Shown in pieces: positions 35,540 to 46,607 of a DNA stretch of 64,000 nucleotides. Numbering within the stretch: the stretch's first letter is position 1; every line of letters begins with the position of its first letter. Source of the stretch: Gyromitra esculenta (Eukaryota > Ascomycota > Pezizomycetes > Pezizales > Discinaceae); the NCBI GenBank assembly GCA_038503075.1, contig JBCAML010000010.1, forward strand, positions 806,001 through 870,000. Reading direction: 5' to 3'. The notes beneath the pieces were generated by a model that saw only the letters and a list, made by a program, of their open reading frames with translations, was not told where the DNA came from and did not search any database. A program made the position numbers and the translations under genes.

Positions 35540-36011
35540 CTAATTGTTGGTATTGAATCTACCCTAGAGTCAGCCCAAACCCTCTTCATCCCCCCCGACA
35601 CCAAACTCACCTATAACCGCACTCGCATCTATAAAACACCGTCGCACCTTCATCCGCGCTTCTTAGCTGTAGTGTATAGAACCACATCTTCTCTCTTCCA
35701 CACTCTGGACACTTCTGCTTGATCTCCGCCTCGGTCTGCAGATCCTCCGCAGCGAGGCTCTGGACCGCACTCTTTTTCAATCGGAGAGCTGAGGGGAAGG
35801 CGGTCGGGGCGGATTGTGTTGTGACACTTTTGCTGCCAGGATCTGCCCAATTTGTTGATATTTCTTACTAGAAGATTGGGGGGGGGGAATATGCAATCGA
35901 ACCTTTCGTTACAGCTCCACACATTTCACATTCGATTCTGTCGCTGCCAGCGACGGAGTCGAGGAGGTTACCGCAGTCGCTGCAGAATACGAGGGTTCCG
36001 ACGGTTGACAT
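35540..36011 (-). CDS. RPA12: RNA polymerase I subunit RPA12, 3 exons
   Basis: Minus-strand exons are 36011-35903, 35842-35611 and 35558-35540 (19 nt). They give 119 residues, normal for this small subunit. RPA12 is a Pol I subunit with a TFIIS-like C-terminal ribbon that supports RNA cleavage and termination in the nucleolus. The N-terminal ribbon has Cys at 10, 13, 28 and 31 (CSDCG, CEMCG). The linker TAFPSALRLKKSAVQ leads to the C-terminal ribbon CPECGREKMWFYTLQLRS and ADEGATVFYRCECGYR, with the acidic DE hairpin (ADEG) intact. The protein ends FNTNN, recovered only by splicing a 52-nt second intron. The last zinc pair reads CEC, a CxC spacing instead of the CxxC usual for this fold. The first intron is 60 nt. 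Confidence 0.92.
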
Positions 36012-37884
36012 TGTAGTTTTAGAGAGCTTTGTGATATTGGGTTGAGGCTCTTTCTAAGGGACTGGATTTTTTTTTTTGTGGTATCTATGGCTAGGCTAGT
36101 GGGGTGGAGTGCATTGAGACCGGGTAACATATGTCATTTCGATCAGTTTTCGGAGGTCTTGGCAGTAATGAGATATTTTAAAAACACGAGCGACACGGTG
36201 GAACGGATGCAATTGCAGTTGCAACTTGTGGATCTTTTTCTAATTAACTATGAGAGTGGGTGGGATAAAATGATTTGACTGCTACGTGTAATTACAGAAA
36301 AATATCTCGTTCTAAATAAAAGTATATATCAAAATGATGTCTAGCATCTTGTAACTCCGTATCTCCCATAAAAAAAAAAAGCATGAAAGCAGAAGTGGAG
36401 AAGTTGCCAGTATCCAAGGATATCGGTGTTCTCTGATCTTTGTATCCACGCCGGTCACATAAAAACAGTACCGTGGGTTATTAGATAGCCAGAGGTTCAT
36501 TAACTCAATTCCATCCAAAGAAAAAAGAGATTGGTCAGAGAGAAATAAAACATTTGAGTGGTCTGAAAGGTATGGTAAATATTTTATTGCGCACTATAGG
36601 AATATAATTATGATCGCCTATATCGCTTAAGTACGTGTCTACCTATTCAATCGAAAACTGGTTAGTCTTAGGCTCAAAAACATAAACATGACAATTAACG
36701 GTTGGACATATGGTAAAGAAAGAACATAAATCAGATATACAGGAGGAGCAACCTCCATTGCAAAAGCTATTCCGCATGGTAAGAGTACAAGTCTCTAGGA
36801 CTGGTGCCAGCTATGATGTTCTCATCATATTGATCTGAGGAAAAGACAAGGGAGAAACTGTAACGGGGAAAGGCGGCTTACCATCAATGAAGATCCACAA
36901 AAAAGGTTCGGTCCGAGCGTGATGAGATAAATCTAGTATTAGTAAATCTTGAAGGTTGATAGCGTGAGGCCATCGTTCGCAAAACTAGGTGGTAGGTCAC
37001 GTTGGGAGTGAGATGAGATGTGGAACCTGAAGAAATTTTTTATATGCAATAGCCCGCCAAGACATGCAGGATGAAAAGCCCTAACCCTACAATTGCTGCT
37101 TCACCGATTATGGTTCGGAGATTTTTCTTGGGTTTATCGATGCCAGAAATGGTTGGTCCAGCATCGCTAGTTCGCTAGTTCGCCAATTAATCATTAATTC
37201 CTCCTAATTTCATTTTAGAATACGCTCCTATTTCGCAACCGATCGAATCGTTTTCTATAGCATTCATAGGCTAGAACGGGCACAACGTAAACGATCAATT
37301 TCTAATGGGTTTCATTCAGCTAGCAAGATTGTTCCTGCGTGTTGAAATCGTCTCTAGGAGTTTCGTATTTCACCATGGTGCTTTCATTCTCCTCACTGCC
37401 CCTAAGTACTATAGGCACTGAGACAGTAGGAATACTTGGAAGTTGGTGTATCGTAAATAGTGAGACGATGAACGGAGATGCGGTTGGGAACGGAAAACCT
37501 CGGCTTGCAAAATGCAGAATTCGAAGGGCCAAGAGGTTATGAGTGAATAATGGAGGGCGAGGAATCACTAAAGACAGAATGCTTCAATGCCGGGTATGGA
37601 ACTTTCAGTTCTCATCCGTTTCTGCATCTCTTGACCCTACTAGTGCTATCAAAAGTAAAATAAAAGAATATACAAATCCTGAAAAGATATGATGGATGAC
37701 ATATCGTCTACTTTCCAACCCGGTTTACCCTCGACACTAGCTTTAATTAGCTAAACTATAGTCCGCCCATTATACAAGAGAAGAGAGAAATAAATATCAA
37801 ATATTGAACACCCGCTAGTTCTTTCTACCTAAACACCCTACTTCTTAAATGCGTGTTATACAATAACACACCCATAAATTCAGT
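36012..37884. other. Gene-free stretch between RPA12 and TRZ1
   Basis: No protein gene is supported over 1.9 kb. A telomere-like CCCTAACCCTA lies at 37079-37089. The left end is the RPA12 promoter and the right end is the TRZ1 3' flank. Confidence 0.5.
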
Positions 37885-40512
37885 TCAGGGTTCCACCACC
37901 TTCTCCTTTTTCGGCTTTTTCGGCTTTTTCTCTTTCTGCTGCTGCTGTTTATGGAGTTTGATCTTCAATCTTCTCGCCTCTTCCTTTGCCTCTTCATCAT
38001 CCTCCTCCTCCATGGTGTTTTCGACTTCTTCATACTTATATAACTCCCTTAGCCCACTCATGAAGCCCTCAAATCGCTCCATATTCCCCACCTTCACCCT
38101 ACACAAATCAAACGCTAAAACGACCTCCATCCCTTCCTCGACCGCTTCGGTCAGCACTGGCAACTTCGGGTATCGCTGTGAAAAGTGCGTCAATATAACT
38201 CCCCTCGCACCCATATCCCTTCCTGCCTTTAGTGCTTCGCTCGTCGTGCTATGCTTTTTCGAGATAGCCTCGCCTAGTAGTTCATCGTCGAAGGTAGCTT
38301 CGTGGAGCAAGACGGTGGCACCGTATCCAATCTCGACAAAGCCCCGAGTCGGTCGTGTGTCGCCGGAGTAAGCAAACTTGAAGCCATTATTCCAGGTCCA
38401 GGCAGTAGTGAAAGAGCCTTGGCAATGGACCGCGGGTGAGGTCTGGATGTTCTCTAGTGAAAGAGAGCTTAGAACTTCTGGTAGGGAAGAGCCAGTAGAA
38501 TTTCTGGGGCTTGAACGACCCTTGAGTGAGACATCTTCACAAGCGACGAAGCGTATTTTAGAAAACCCATATTCTTCGACATCGGCGTATTCTTGCAGCC
38601 AGACAAGGAACTTCCGAGGGGCGACGATGTTCATTGTTCCTTCTTTGCTAGAATCCCCGCCTTCGGTGGTAGTGCTAGCGCTGTTTCCTGGACAAACTTC
38701 CTCATACCATGCCTTCAGCACTGCAACAGTGCCTAAATGATGATCTGCGTGCAAATGCGAAATATACACTGATTTCAAGTCTCTCAGCACTTCTCTCAGC
38801 TCTACTGGTTCATACAACCGCTTCAACTGCCCAAGAGTATTCTCCCCGCAATCAAACAAAATAGACCCTGCACCTGGTACCCTCACAAGAGTCGCAGATA
38901 CATTCCGGTATTTGCTCGGCATCGCGCTGCCCGTACCAAGTGTAATAACCTCAATATCGCCCCATCCGCCATCAATAGTTTCTGGTGGCATCATCTCTTC
39001 ATTTCGATCCCTAACTTCTTTCGCGAGCCGTGCGTACTCGGGCTCTACCTCTACTAAAACATCTTCAACGTTGAATAAGGGTTCAATGTCTTTAGATTGT
39101 AACTCCCATTTAGGTTCAACCTGCCAGACGAGCCCTGGGAGAGCTGGCTCAATGCTCGAAAGATTGTGAAGAGGAAATACGTTGCTCGCGTGAGGAAGTG
39201 GGAAGTAGGTTGGGTCCATGAGATTTAATTTTGTGGCTGCCATAGCAGCCCCTTTGAAGGTAATAACATTTGGGCAGACATCCACTGAGGAAACTACATG
39301 GCGGGCATGAGGTAGAGACTTGATGAAGGTCTGGATCCGCTCATCTGCAGCCACACCCTCGCCGAGGAGCCAGAAAAAACAACCAACCTCTACCTTTAGT
39401 CGTTCTGGATCTTTCCATTCCTCCTGCGCAAGGAAGCTAGTGATATAGGTTTTGTCCGGTAAATCGCACACTGCGACTCCAGTTCCGGGTCGAGTCGCCT
39501 CCATTACGTCTTCTGGTTTAACCACGGTGCCATTAGCGAGCGTGAGTGTTTCCCCACCAGCTATTCTGGCGAAATTTGGGCCAGGTTTCACGCCGAGGGC
39601 AATGGCTTTCTTAGGGAGGAATTTTCCGCGCTGTGGGTGCAATGTGACAATATACGATATTGCGACGGGAGAAGGTGTAGAGTGTGGGAGAAGCTTAACG
39701 GTCGAGGCAGGCCAAGGAGCACGAGTTTTTCCAGGTGGCGGGAGGCGTGTAGAAAGTTGGGGATCCTGCTCTGCAGAACGAGTACGCTTTGATGGACTCG
39801 GAGGTGAATCCATCATCATATCATTTTCATTGATAGGGGGACGTCCAGTGTCGAGAGGATCTTCGACCATGGTGTCCATGGTCCAATCAGAGCAGAACAT
39901 GTCCTCGACTACGCCCCGGAGGACCGTTTCACGAGTCCTGCCGGAGTCTGAGATTTCGTCGAAAGAACGTTTCTTAGTGGTATCTTCACTGATTAAGATC
40001 TTGCCCTCTGCCGAGGAATCCGCGGATACAACCTCAGGATGGATATGCATTGGCCAAACAACCATATTTTCGTCTTGAAAATACGGCACCGCCGATCTTG
40101 CATCTTCTCTCATCTTTTGTTCCGGGATCTCTTTGATCTTTAATTTCATAGCCTTCCTGAATACAAATGCTCTCGTTGTAGCAAGCGTATGCATCAGATT
40201 CTCTCCACCATGCACTGACATTCCCTTCCTCCCCCTCGCTGCTGCAGCCGCGCTATCCATGATTTTCCCCTCCTCCTGATCCCCCATTGTCAACAGTAGT
40301 CCAACCAGTCCTCCAGTATTCCTCCATTCCGTCCGACCAGAAAGAAATATATCGGTGACTTTTCCAAGCCGTGTGCCCCGTTCATTGAGGGCTCGTTGAG
40401 CACCCTCGCCAATGTGGCCAATAAGGTAACGCTTGCTGTCGAAATGGAGAAGAAGACATGTCCCTGGGGAGTCTGAGGTGGGGGTGGTGAGAACTTGACA
40501 GTGAACCTTCAT
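37885..40512 (-). CDS. TRZ1: tRNase Z, long form (tRNA 3'-end endonuclease)
   Basis: A single exon from the ATG at 40512 gives 875 residues. The long-form tRNase Z (ELAC2/Trz1) removes 3' trailers from precursor tRNAs in the nucleus and mitochondria. The N-terminal half is the degenerate metallo-beta-lactamase domain (YLIGHIGEGAQRAL, TDIFLSGRTEWRNTGGLVGLLLT). The catalytic half has ITLGTGSAMPSKYRNVSATLV, SILFDCGENTLGQL, the zinc motif HLHADHHLG (about residues 585-593), KFAYSGDTRP and ILTHFSQRY. The C-terminus is a basic Lys-rich tail. The frame stays open 34 codons upstream of the ATG without another ATG. That extension is Arg- and Leu-rich like a mitochondrial presequence. The gene is divergent from REX2. 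Confidence 0.96.
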   Translation of the reverse strand: MKVHCQVLTTPTSDSPGTCLLLHFDSKRYLIGHIGEGAQRALNERGTRLGKVTDIFLSGRTEWRNTGGLVGLLLTMGDQEEGKIMDSAAAAARGRKGMSVHGGENLMHTLATTRAFVFRKAMKLKIKEIPEQKMREDARSAVPYFQDENMVVWPMHIHPEVVSADSSAEGKILISEDTTKKRSFDEISDSGRTRETVLRGVVEDMFCSDWTMDTMVEDPLDTGRPPINENDMMMDSPPSPSKRTRSAEQDPQLSTRLPPPGKTRAPWPASTVKLLPHSTPSPVAISYIVTLHPQRGKFLPKKAIALGVKPGPNFARIAGGETLTLANGTVVKPEDVMEATRPGTGVAVCDLPDKTYITSFLAQEEWKDPERLKVEVGCFFWLLGEGVAADERIQTFIKSLPHARHVVSSVDVCPNVITFKGAAMAATKLNLMDPTYFPLPHASNVFPLHNLSSIEPALPGLVWQVEPKWELQSKDIEPLFNVEDVLVEVEPEYARLAKEVRDRNEEMMPPETIDGGWGDIEVITLGTGSAMPSKYRNVSATLVRVPGAGSILFDCGENTLGQLKRLYEPVELREVLRDLKSVYISHLHADHHLGTVAVLKAWYEEVCPGNSASTTTEGGDSSKEGTMNIVAPRKFLVWLQEYADVEEYGFSKIRFVACEDVSLKGRSSPRNSTGSSLPEVLSSLSLENIQTSPAVHCQGSFTTAWTWNNGFKFAYSGDTRPTRGFVEIGYGATVLLHEATFDDELLGEAISKKHSTTSEALKAGRDMGARGVILTHFSQRYPKLPVLTEAVEEGMEVVLAFDLCRVKVGNMERFEGFMSGLRELYKYEEVENTMEEEDDEEAKEEARRLKIKLHKQQQQKEKKPKKPKKEKVVEP

Positions 40513-40617
40513 GGCGAGAAAGGTCGTGGCGGAAAAGTGTCTACTGGGGGTGCGTCGCAGAAGGAATGAAGGGAATAGACTCCTCCGCAGAAGGGGGTGG
40601 TGGAGAAAAGCCAACGT
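40513..40617 (-). other. Possible non-AUG N-terminal extension of TRZ1 encoding a mitochondrial presequence
   Basis: In frame with and immediately upstream of the TRZ1 ATG, the minus strand codes for a leader with LRRSLFPSFLLRRTPSRHFS. It has no acidic residue in this part, many Arg, Leu and Ser, and an RHF/S matrix-processing-like site. Possible near-cognate starts are ACG at 40617 and TTG at 40614. The nearest in-frame stop upstream is at 40633-40635. Use of these starts is inference. Confidence 0.45.
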
Positions 40618-40932
40618 GACAAGAATTGAGGATTATGACTATACAGCGAATATAACGGTCATGAGATACGGACGTACGGAAGGTACGGAGGGTTGTTGCC
40701 TGAGACCGTTGAACCGGGGGATTCTTTTTGAGCCGCATGCTGACACATCCGCTGGGAAGTTTTATTGCAATCACGATCAATCACTCGGTGTTTCAGTGAC
40801 CCCGGAACCACAGTTTAGAGGCCAGCAAAGCTCAATGGATGTATTTATCGCAAAATGAAATACTATACATGCTCTAAAACGGACAAACAGACATATCCAA
40901 GGCTAAGGGAAGGGAGGTCGTTCATTGGGGGC

Positions 40933-40951
40933 TAGGGTTAGGGTTAGGGTT
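40933..40951 (+). promoter_or_regulatory. Triple telomere-like repeat (TAGGGT)3
   Basis: TAGGGTTAGGGTTAGGGTT is three perfect telomere-type units in the TRZ1/REX2 divergent promoter. It could be a promoter telo-box bound by a Tbf1/TRF-like Myb factor, or an interstitial telomere remnant. Confidence 0.6.
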
Positions 40952-41017
40952 CCATTGTTGATTTTAAGGTACAGTTGCTCTGTCAGGGGGAGGGGGATTC
41001 ACTGTCTCAGCACCACG

Positions 41018-41868
41018 ATGTTGATGGTCAGACGGTTTCCTGGTATCCTCCGACGCGCTGATCTTCCCAGCGTCAGCCGCGTTTCACGGTCATATGCTAC
41101 CCGGACACCAATCACGATCCAAACACACGAGATCTCGAAGAAGATGCTTCCTCATTCGAATGCCCCGTTGGTATGGATTGATTGTGAGGTAAGGCTGGGA
41201 TATGCAGGAACAAACATAAAGAGAATCATGACCTAACTCTCCCATCTCCCACTCCATCCAGATGACGGGTCTCGACTACAAAAACGATGTTATATTGCAG
41301 ATATGCTGCTACGTCACGGATTCAGAGATAAAACTCCTCGAGAATAATGGAATTGATATCGTGATCCATTACGATAAACCTGTACTGGACAAAATGGGGG
41401 AATGGTGTCAACGCACTCACGCTGCTGTACACCCCCCAATTGTTTCTTATCTGCTCTATCTATCATTTCTTACTATAAGCAAAAACGGAATCTAATAATT
41501 GCTTTATACACCAGACCGGTCTAACGGGCCGCGTGCTCTCCTCCACCACCACAATTGAATCTGCTACTGAGCAGCTCCTCAATTATATCCGCCACCACAT
41601 CCCGACCCCGCAAGTTGCCCTTCTCGCCGGTAATTCTGTTCACGCAGACCGGACATTCCTCATGCGCCAGTTCCCATCAATCATCGAACATCTCAACTAC
41701 CGGATCCTCGACGTCTCCACCGTGAAGGAGGCAGTGCGGATGTGGTGTTCGGACAAGATACTGCGGGGTATTCCGCGGAAGACAGAGACGCATGAGGCGA
41801 GGATGGATATCCTCGAGAGTATCGAGGAAATGAAATATTACAAGAGTATGCTTTTTGATGGAAAGTAG
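41018..41868 (+). CDS. REX2: Oligoribonuclease (REX2/REXO2), mitochondrial, 3 exons
   Basis: Exons 41018-41188, 41262-41426 and 41515-41868 give 229 residues. Oligoribonuclease is a DEDDh 3'-5' exonuclease that degrades very short RNAs, in fungi mainly in mitochondria. The N-terminus MLMVRRFPGILRRADL followed by RVSRSYATR is basic and free of acidic runs, fitting a presequence. The catalytic residues are Asp55 and Glu57 (WIDCE, joined to MTGLD by intron 1), Asp157 (GNSVHADRTFL), and His205 with Asp210 (HEARMDIL). Introns are 73 and 88 nt, the first with a CCTAACT branch. Intron 2 joins THAA to TGLTGRVL. The ATG at 41018 is two codons before another ATG, and either could be used. The position next to TRZ1 suggests shared control of two organellar RNA enzymes, which is inference. 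Confidence 0.95.
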
Positions 41869-44800
41869 CCAATCAACATCCGTAAAAACGGTGTCATCGG
41901 ACAGGGTTAATGTCTGTATGGGAATCTATCTTATTAACTTGCGGCCCGTGATATTATCGCCGGTTGCCGAAAAAGACCATGGGAGTGCGGGACGTCGTTC
42001 CCTTCACTCGTCTTCCCGTGTTTGTTTGTTTCATGTGCATCTCGCAATTGTTTACCACCAACTAGTTGTCTCAGCTGACCATATGCGGATTGCTCATCAA
42101 CGAATCATTAACGACTCATCAACAATACATCAAGGAGGGGAACTTTAGCCCACCGCACAGATCACTCAGGGTATACAGGAGTATCAGACGTTTTCGTGAG
42201 CCAGCCGTCATGCATTTGCACCATCACTTCAGCCGATCACATCGAGGCCGGCCTGGACAGAGCTACGATCTGTGCTTTCATACTTTCCGCCCATCGTTTT
42301 CTTTTTAACTTGTCTTACTTTTCGTCATAACAATCAGTCATTGGCACATCGGAGAAAGCACCGGTAATTATCAGAGTGCAGGGCAAGAAGGAACACTTTT
42401 GATGGAGCAAGGCGGCAGTAGCATGTGTGACATTTTGCATGAGGGAGTTGGCTGGTGTCGGCGGGGATAGAGGGGGAAGCTCGAGACTGCGTCTGCACAA
42501 AACAGAAACATGCAGCCGAGCATACACCCTGGTTACAGGATCCGAGCATGATGTTCTGGTTGGTGATGATGATAAGAACCTTCTGCAAGCGAGTGCGAGT
42601 GCGAGGCAAGTGGAATGGAAAAGGAAAAAGGAAAAAAACAGCAACACTGTGTGGTCGGTCTGTATCATTGGTTGAGACGATATACAAGACCCGGTTGCTT
42701 GGCCGGTTCTCATTCGTTGTTAGCAGATTGATCAATCACCGACATGTCCCGTCTGCCAATGACAATGGCAGCAGTCCCCAACCACCGAGGGTGGTCCTTG
42801 CGGGTGTTGGCGACAGGGAATCAATGCAGGCTGATCAGGCCACAATGTAGTGAAACGAATGCCTTGTCTGCCTAGATTACATCCGCGATCTCGTTCGGCC
42901 TCACCGATTCTATACCAGCTTCCATGACCCTCCTCAAAAACCGGGGATGGTGCGCATACCAGTGGGGCACGCTCAGGTCGTGAAGTGCTTTCCGCTTTTT
43001 TTTCCCGAGGAGAGACCATGGTCTGTGATCACATGAAGAGAAACCTAGGAGGTATCAACTTCAACCCTAGATAGTGGCGGTAATTTTGATCCCGTGAGCG
43101 GGGGAGGAGGGATTGGTGAACGCTTGGTCTGCTTTATGACCGCTTTATGTAAGGTGGTTGCTTTCTAGGATCTGCTCCAACAATTTCCGCACTGCAAGGT
43201 GGTATGACTGAGGCCGAAGACTGTAGAGGTTGCTATATCCGGAAGATACGAGGAAAGTGTGGATGACGAGGTGGGTATCTTTCAAGGTGTGAGATAGATA
43301 AGAGTTATGCTCGTACTCACAGTCAGTGTGAAGTATGCCTTCCGTGTTCTGCATTTACGCAGAGGCATACACACGTGATAGTGCTTTCTCTCAGGAAAAC
43401 ATCTCATATCGGAAATAGAAACCGTCTGGGGAACCCGAGAATACTTTCCCTGTTTCATCAAAAAGTCAGCTTTTTAATGTGACACCAATTTTTGAAAACA
43501 TTAGCCCTGAGGAATTTGGGAAAACCTAAGATTCAGGACATTAGCAGACTTTCAAGCAGTTGTGACTGCTAGAGGGTAAGGTTTTGTAAATGACTGTTAG
43601 CTTGACAAGCCCACGCACGATTGGATACTCGTCCTCGAATGATAGGCCGCGGTTAAATCAAACCAAGGTTAACGTGAATCACTATATATCACTCGACCGA
43701 CAAACTTCCCAGGGCGCAGGGTCGCTGGTGGCCTTCGCGGTAGACTTGCTTTATATAAGTTTTGGGAGGGAGTTTGGTGAGAAGGTAGAGTTTTGCACGT
43801 TTGGCTTGATTGGACTGTCTAAATACCACAAGCATAGCCAGAAAATTGTCCGACTGGTGCATCGAAGAGATGAAGTTGTTGGTGGCCCAACAGACCATAA
43901 ACCAACAGGTTCCCTAGGTAGTGCAAAGATTTTCGGTGCATGACCACTCACTCGGGGTGCGGGTGGCTGGTCACGGGATTCGCACAAAAAAATGTCTTTG
44001 TTATGTTTGACATCGACGTATCTGCCGATTTTTGTCCTTTCTACAATCGCTTAATGCCATCTTGTTTATTAGTGACTATTATACAGTATCCTGAATGATC
44101 TTTGTTCGTTAACCTTTCGTCAGCGAGATGCTTGACCTTTGTCTTACAGAAGACTCGGCAGTCGTCTCGGGAATTAGGTTGATGTCTCGTCACTTTCTGA
44201 CCCCGATGGAAGGCTCGGCAGGTACTGAAGTCATTTTTCTCCCCCCTTGTACCTCCTTTGTACTTCCTTGTATTTATTCCAAGTTCCTGGTTTATCGTTA
44301 TTAATCATTGTTTTTGCCCCTCTCCCCTGCAGGGTTTATCCCAAGCGAAGAGAATATAATTTCCACTGTTCTGTTATTTCCATCCCTTAAAACCAGCATT
44401 GTTTCCTTTCTCGTAAAATATATTGCTTCAGATTCTCGAACTCAAAATCCTAGCTAAAGAAAGAAGCGTATAGCGCAGGCACAGACACCAACTCGTTCCT
44501 CAGATATGTCAATCATAGATTTTTTTTTTTTACCATGCCAAACAAGGTCAGCGAGAGGTTGAGCACGGAAATAACTCAATGGTCGGCTTAAGAAAATCCC
44601 AGGAACCAGTAGCGCTCACGAGCTGAGGATAGTGCAATGAGCCGTGCTAGATTGCATAATTAAAGTCAAACTCCTCATTGATATGTGTGGCGGATTTACT
44701 CCTCTGGGTCTCAATACACTCTTTAGAGAGGTGTATACGTAGCTGGATACCAATCGCTCAATAGTGTTCCCAGAAGGAGGTTATCCTGCAAAATGTCCAT

Positions 44801-45979
44801 ATGTAAATAAAAATAAAACTGTTTGAAAACTGGCGCTGTGGCCCGTAGTAGCGACAGCATTGTTCACGGGAAGAACGTTACATCTACGCTATATGGTTCA
44901 ATATATAATCAAACATCTTCGTTTCCATTAAAGGCATCATAGCCGTTTCCATTCCAGGAAGTGGCGGTTTTTATTTATTTTTAAGTCATTCAGGCTCCGA
45001 CCATGCAATTCGTCGTAACGACGCCCCGCCCCTGGCAAACAACAGCCACGCCTGCAGTGGCACCTGCTAGTCGAAAAGAAAAGAAAAAAACAGAAAAAAC
45101 AAGCTTCACGACCGTTGGTGGCGATCCAGGAACAAGCGAGCCCAAACCCTAGGGTTAAGAAAAATGTCATTTCGATTTGGGCTGAGATCAACGGGTATCA
45201 AGGGAGATGATATTAAGTCGTCGAAGCGACTCTAACTTCGCAACCGTTTTACACGTAATTATTTGCAGATCTTCCCTCAAAATGTTCTTGTTTCGACCCA
45301 TACAATCACAATCCTAGGCTTATATGATGTTGAATTATATTACTACAACCCCGGATCTCTAGGATAAGTAACCGGTTTTAGTAGGAACCGTTATTAAATG
45401 CCAACAGTATCTGACCACATATCTAAGTTCAGCTGTAGTTATAAAGGAAGTTCGTACTTCGTAGACGATCAACCCTCTCCGATTCCAATTAGCATGGACA
45501 TCCTTCACTCAGATAGCTTTTCAGTGTCTAAATTGCCACCGTTACCTATAGCTCCACTCACTCTTGCCCTAGCTTTGCGCTTATGATGAAAATATTGGAC
45601 CTGCACGTTTGTATATCATCGCCAAAAGTGTACATAATACCGATGGGAAATAACTAGAATGGCGAAGAGTTTCTGGGGTAAAATCGTGATATCTTATCAA
45701 TCAAGCACTCCGAGAGACGTCACCATGGAATATTAGAGTCGGCATTATAAGCTTGCAATTGGAGGACATAAAAACGAGGGGAATTGCACATAGTTAGATG
45801 GCCTTCGTATTCCAATTCACACCTAGTTTTCTAGAGGATACTTTTAGACCTCCCAGAAACTTAAACTCTACCGATTTCGACAAAGTCTATTAATTTAGCT
45901 CTTGGACTTGGTTTTTTTTGTAGTGCCATCCGAATAACATCATATCCCCTATTTCTCGATCAACGAAGACACCAGTAAA
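41869..45979. other. Gene-poor region
   Basis: No convincing gene is seen over about 4.1 kb. Open frames near 42315-43019, 43590-43943 and 44937-45191 have no family signal or intron-linked continuation. AACCCTAGGGTT, a head-to-head telomere-like palindrome, is at 45145-45156. The last few hundred bases form the HsbA gene promoter. Confidence 0.5.
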
Positions 45980-46607
45980 ATGAAGACCGCATCTTTTATG
46001 CTCTTTGCGTTCATTGGTCTTTTCACAACTGGTAATGATCCTACTACTTGGTTTCTAGCAAATTGACTCATACTAATATCTATAATCCACTTCAGTCTTG
46101 TCCAGTCCAGTCCTCCGGTCTCGCGATGATACTTTAACTTCAGTAACCGGAATCATCCAATCTCTCCTCACGGACATCGAGACAGCTGATGCTGGCATCA
46201 ACTCTACGGACGCTTCCATTACCTCTTCCCCAACTGCAGCAGACAAACTAGCCGCTGAGGCAAGCATTTCGGAAGCTATCAATGCACTTACATCCAGAAT
46301 CACTAAAGCTACGGTGGATATCACTGCATTAAAGCCACTAAGTAAACGTGCTTTGGAGGAAAGACAGACAGACCTAACTAGCCTTGCGGGACTGGTGTAT
46401 ACGCTTCTTGTTGAGATCTCATCTACACTGGATGGAGTCATTGCTGCTGTGGGGCTTGATGGTAAGTCACTGGTTGTAGCTTACGCTATTTAATGCTGGG
46501 ATATACATGTACTGATGATCTTGTGCGTAGGACTTATTGGTAGATCACTCGGCCCTCTCGTTACCTCTCTTTCTGCTGATTTTAGCTCTTCAATTAGTTG
46601 TCGATAA
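45980..46607 (+). CDS. HsbA-type hydrophobic-surface-binding cell wall protein, shortened by an early stop
   Basis: Exons 45980-46031, 46096-46461 and 46531-46607 give 164 residues. The N-terminus MKTASFMLFAFIGLFTT is a signal peptide, so the protein is secreted. The body (DDTLTSVTGIIQSLLTDIETADAGI, then TAADKLAAEASISEAINALTSRI and DLTSLAGLVYTLLVEISSTLDGVIAAVG) fits the HsbA domain: two long Ala/Ser/Thr-rich helices with no Cys. Known HsbA binds hydrophobic polymer surfaces and recruits hydrolases; related proteins are cell-wall galactomannoproteins. Introns are 64 and 69 nt. The frame meets TAA at 46605-46607. Reading past it in the same frame gives 25 more family-like residues (ELVKELLDGLLNGLSAALAG) to a second TAA at 46683-46685. 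A nonsense change, a compensated frameshift or an assembly error could explain this. Confidence 0.75.

Larger units (their letters stand above)
40513..41017. promoter_or_regulatory. Divergent promoter region, TRZ1 / REX2
   Basis: This 505-bp spacer separates two outward-facing RNA-processing genes. It contains the triple telomere-like repeat at 40933-40951, 67 bp before the REX2 ATG. Confidence 0.6.

Noticed and set aside
35650..35922. Minus-strand 90-codon frame and an apparent frameshift in RPA12
   Set aside because: Careful rereading of 35641-35700 shows the GREKMWFYTLQL frame is continuous. The other frame is a shadow and there is no frameshift.
43590..43943. 117-codon plus-strand frame
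   Set aside because: No family resemblance, no signal peptide, no intron continuation and mixed composition. It is probably chance.
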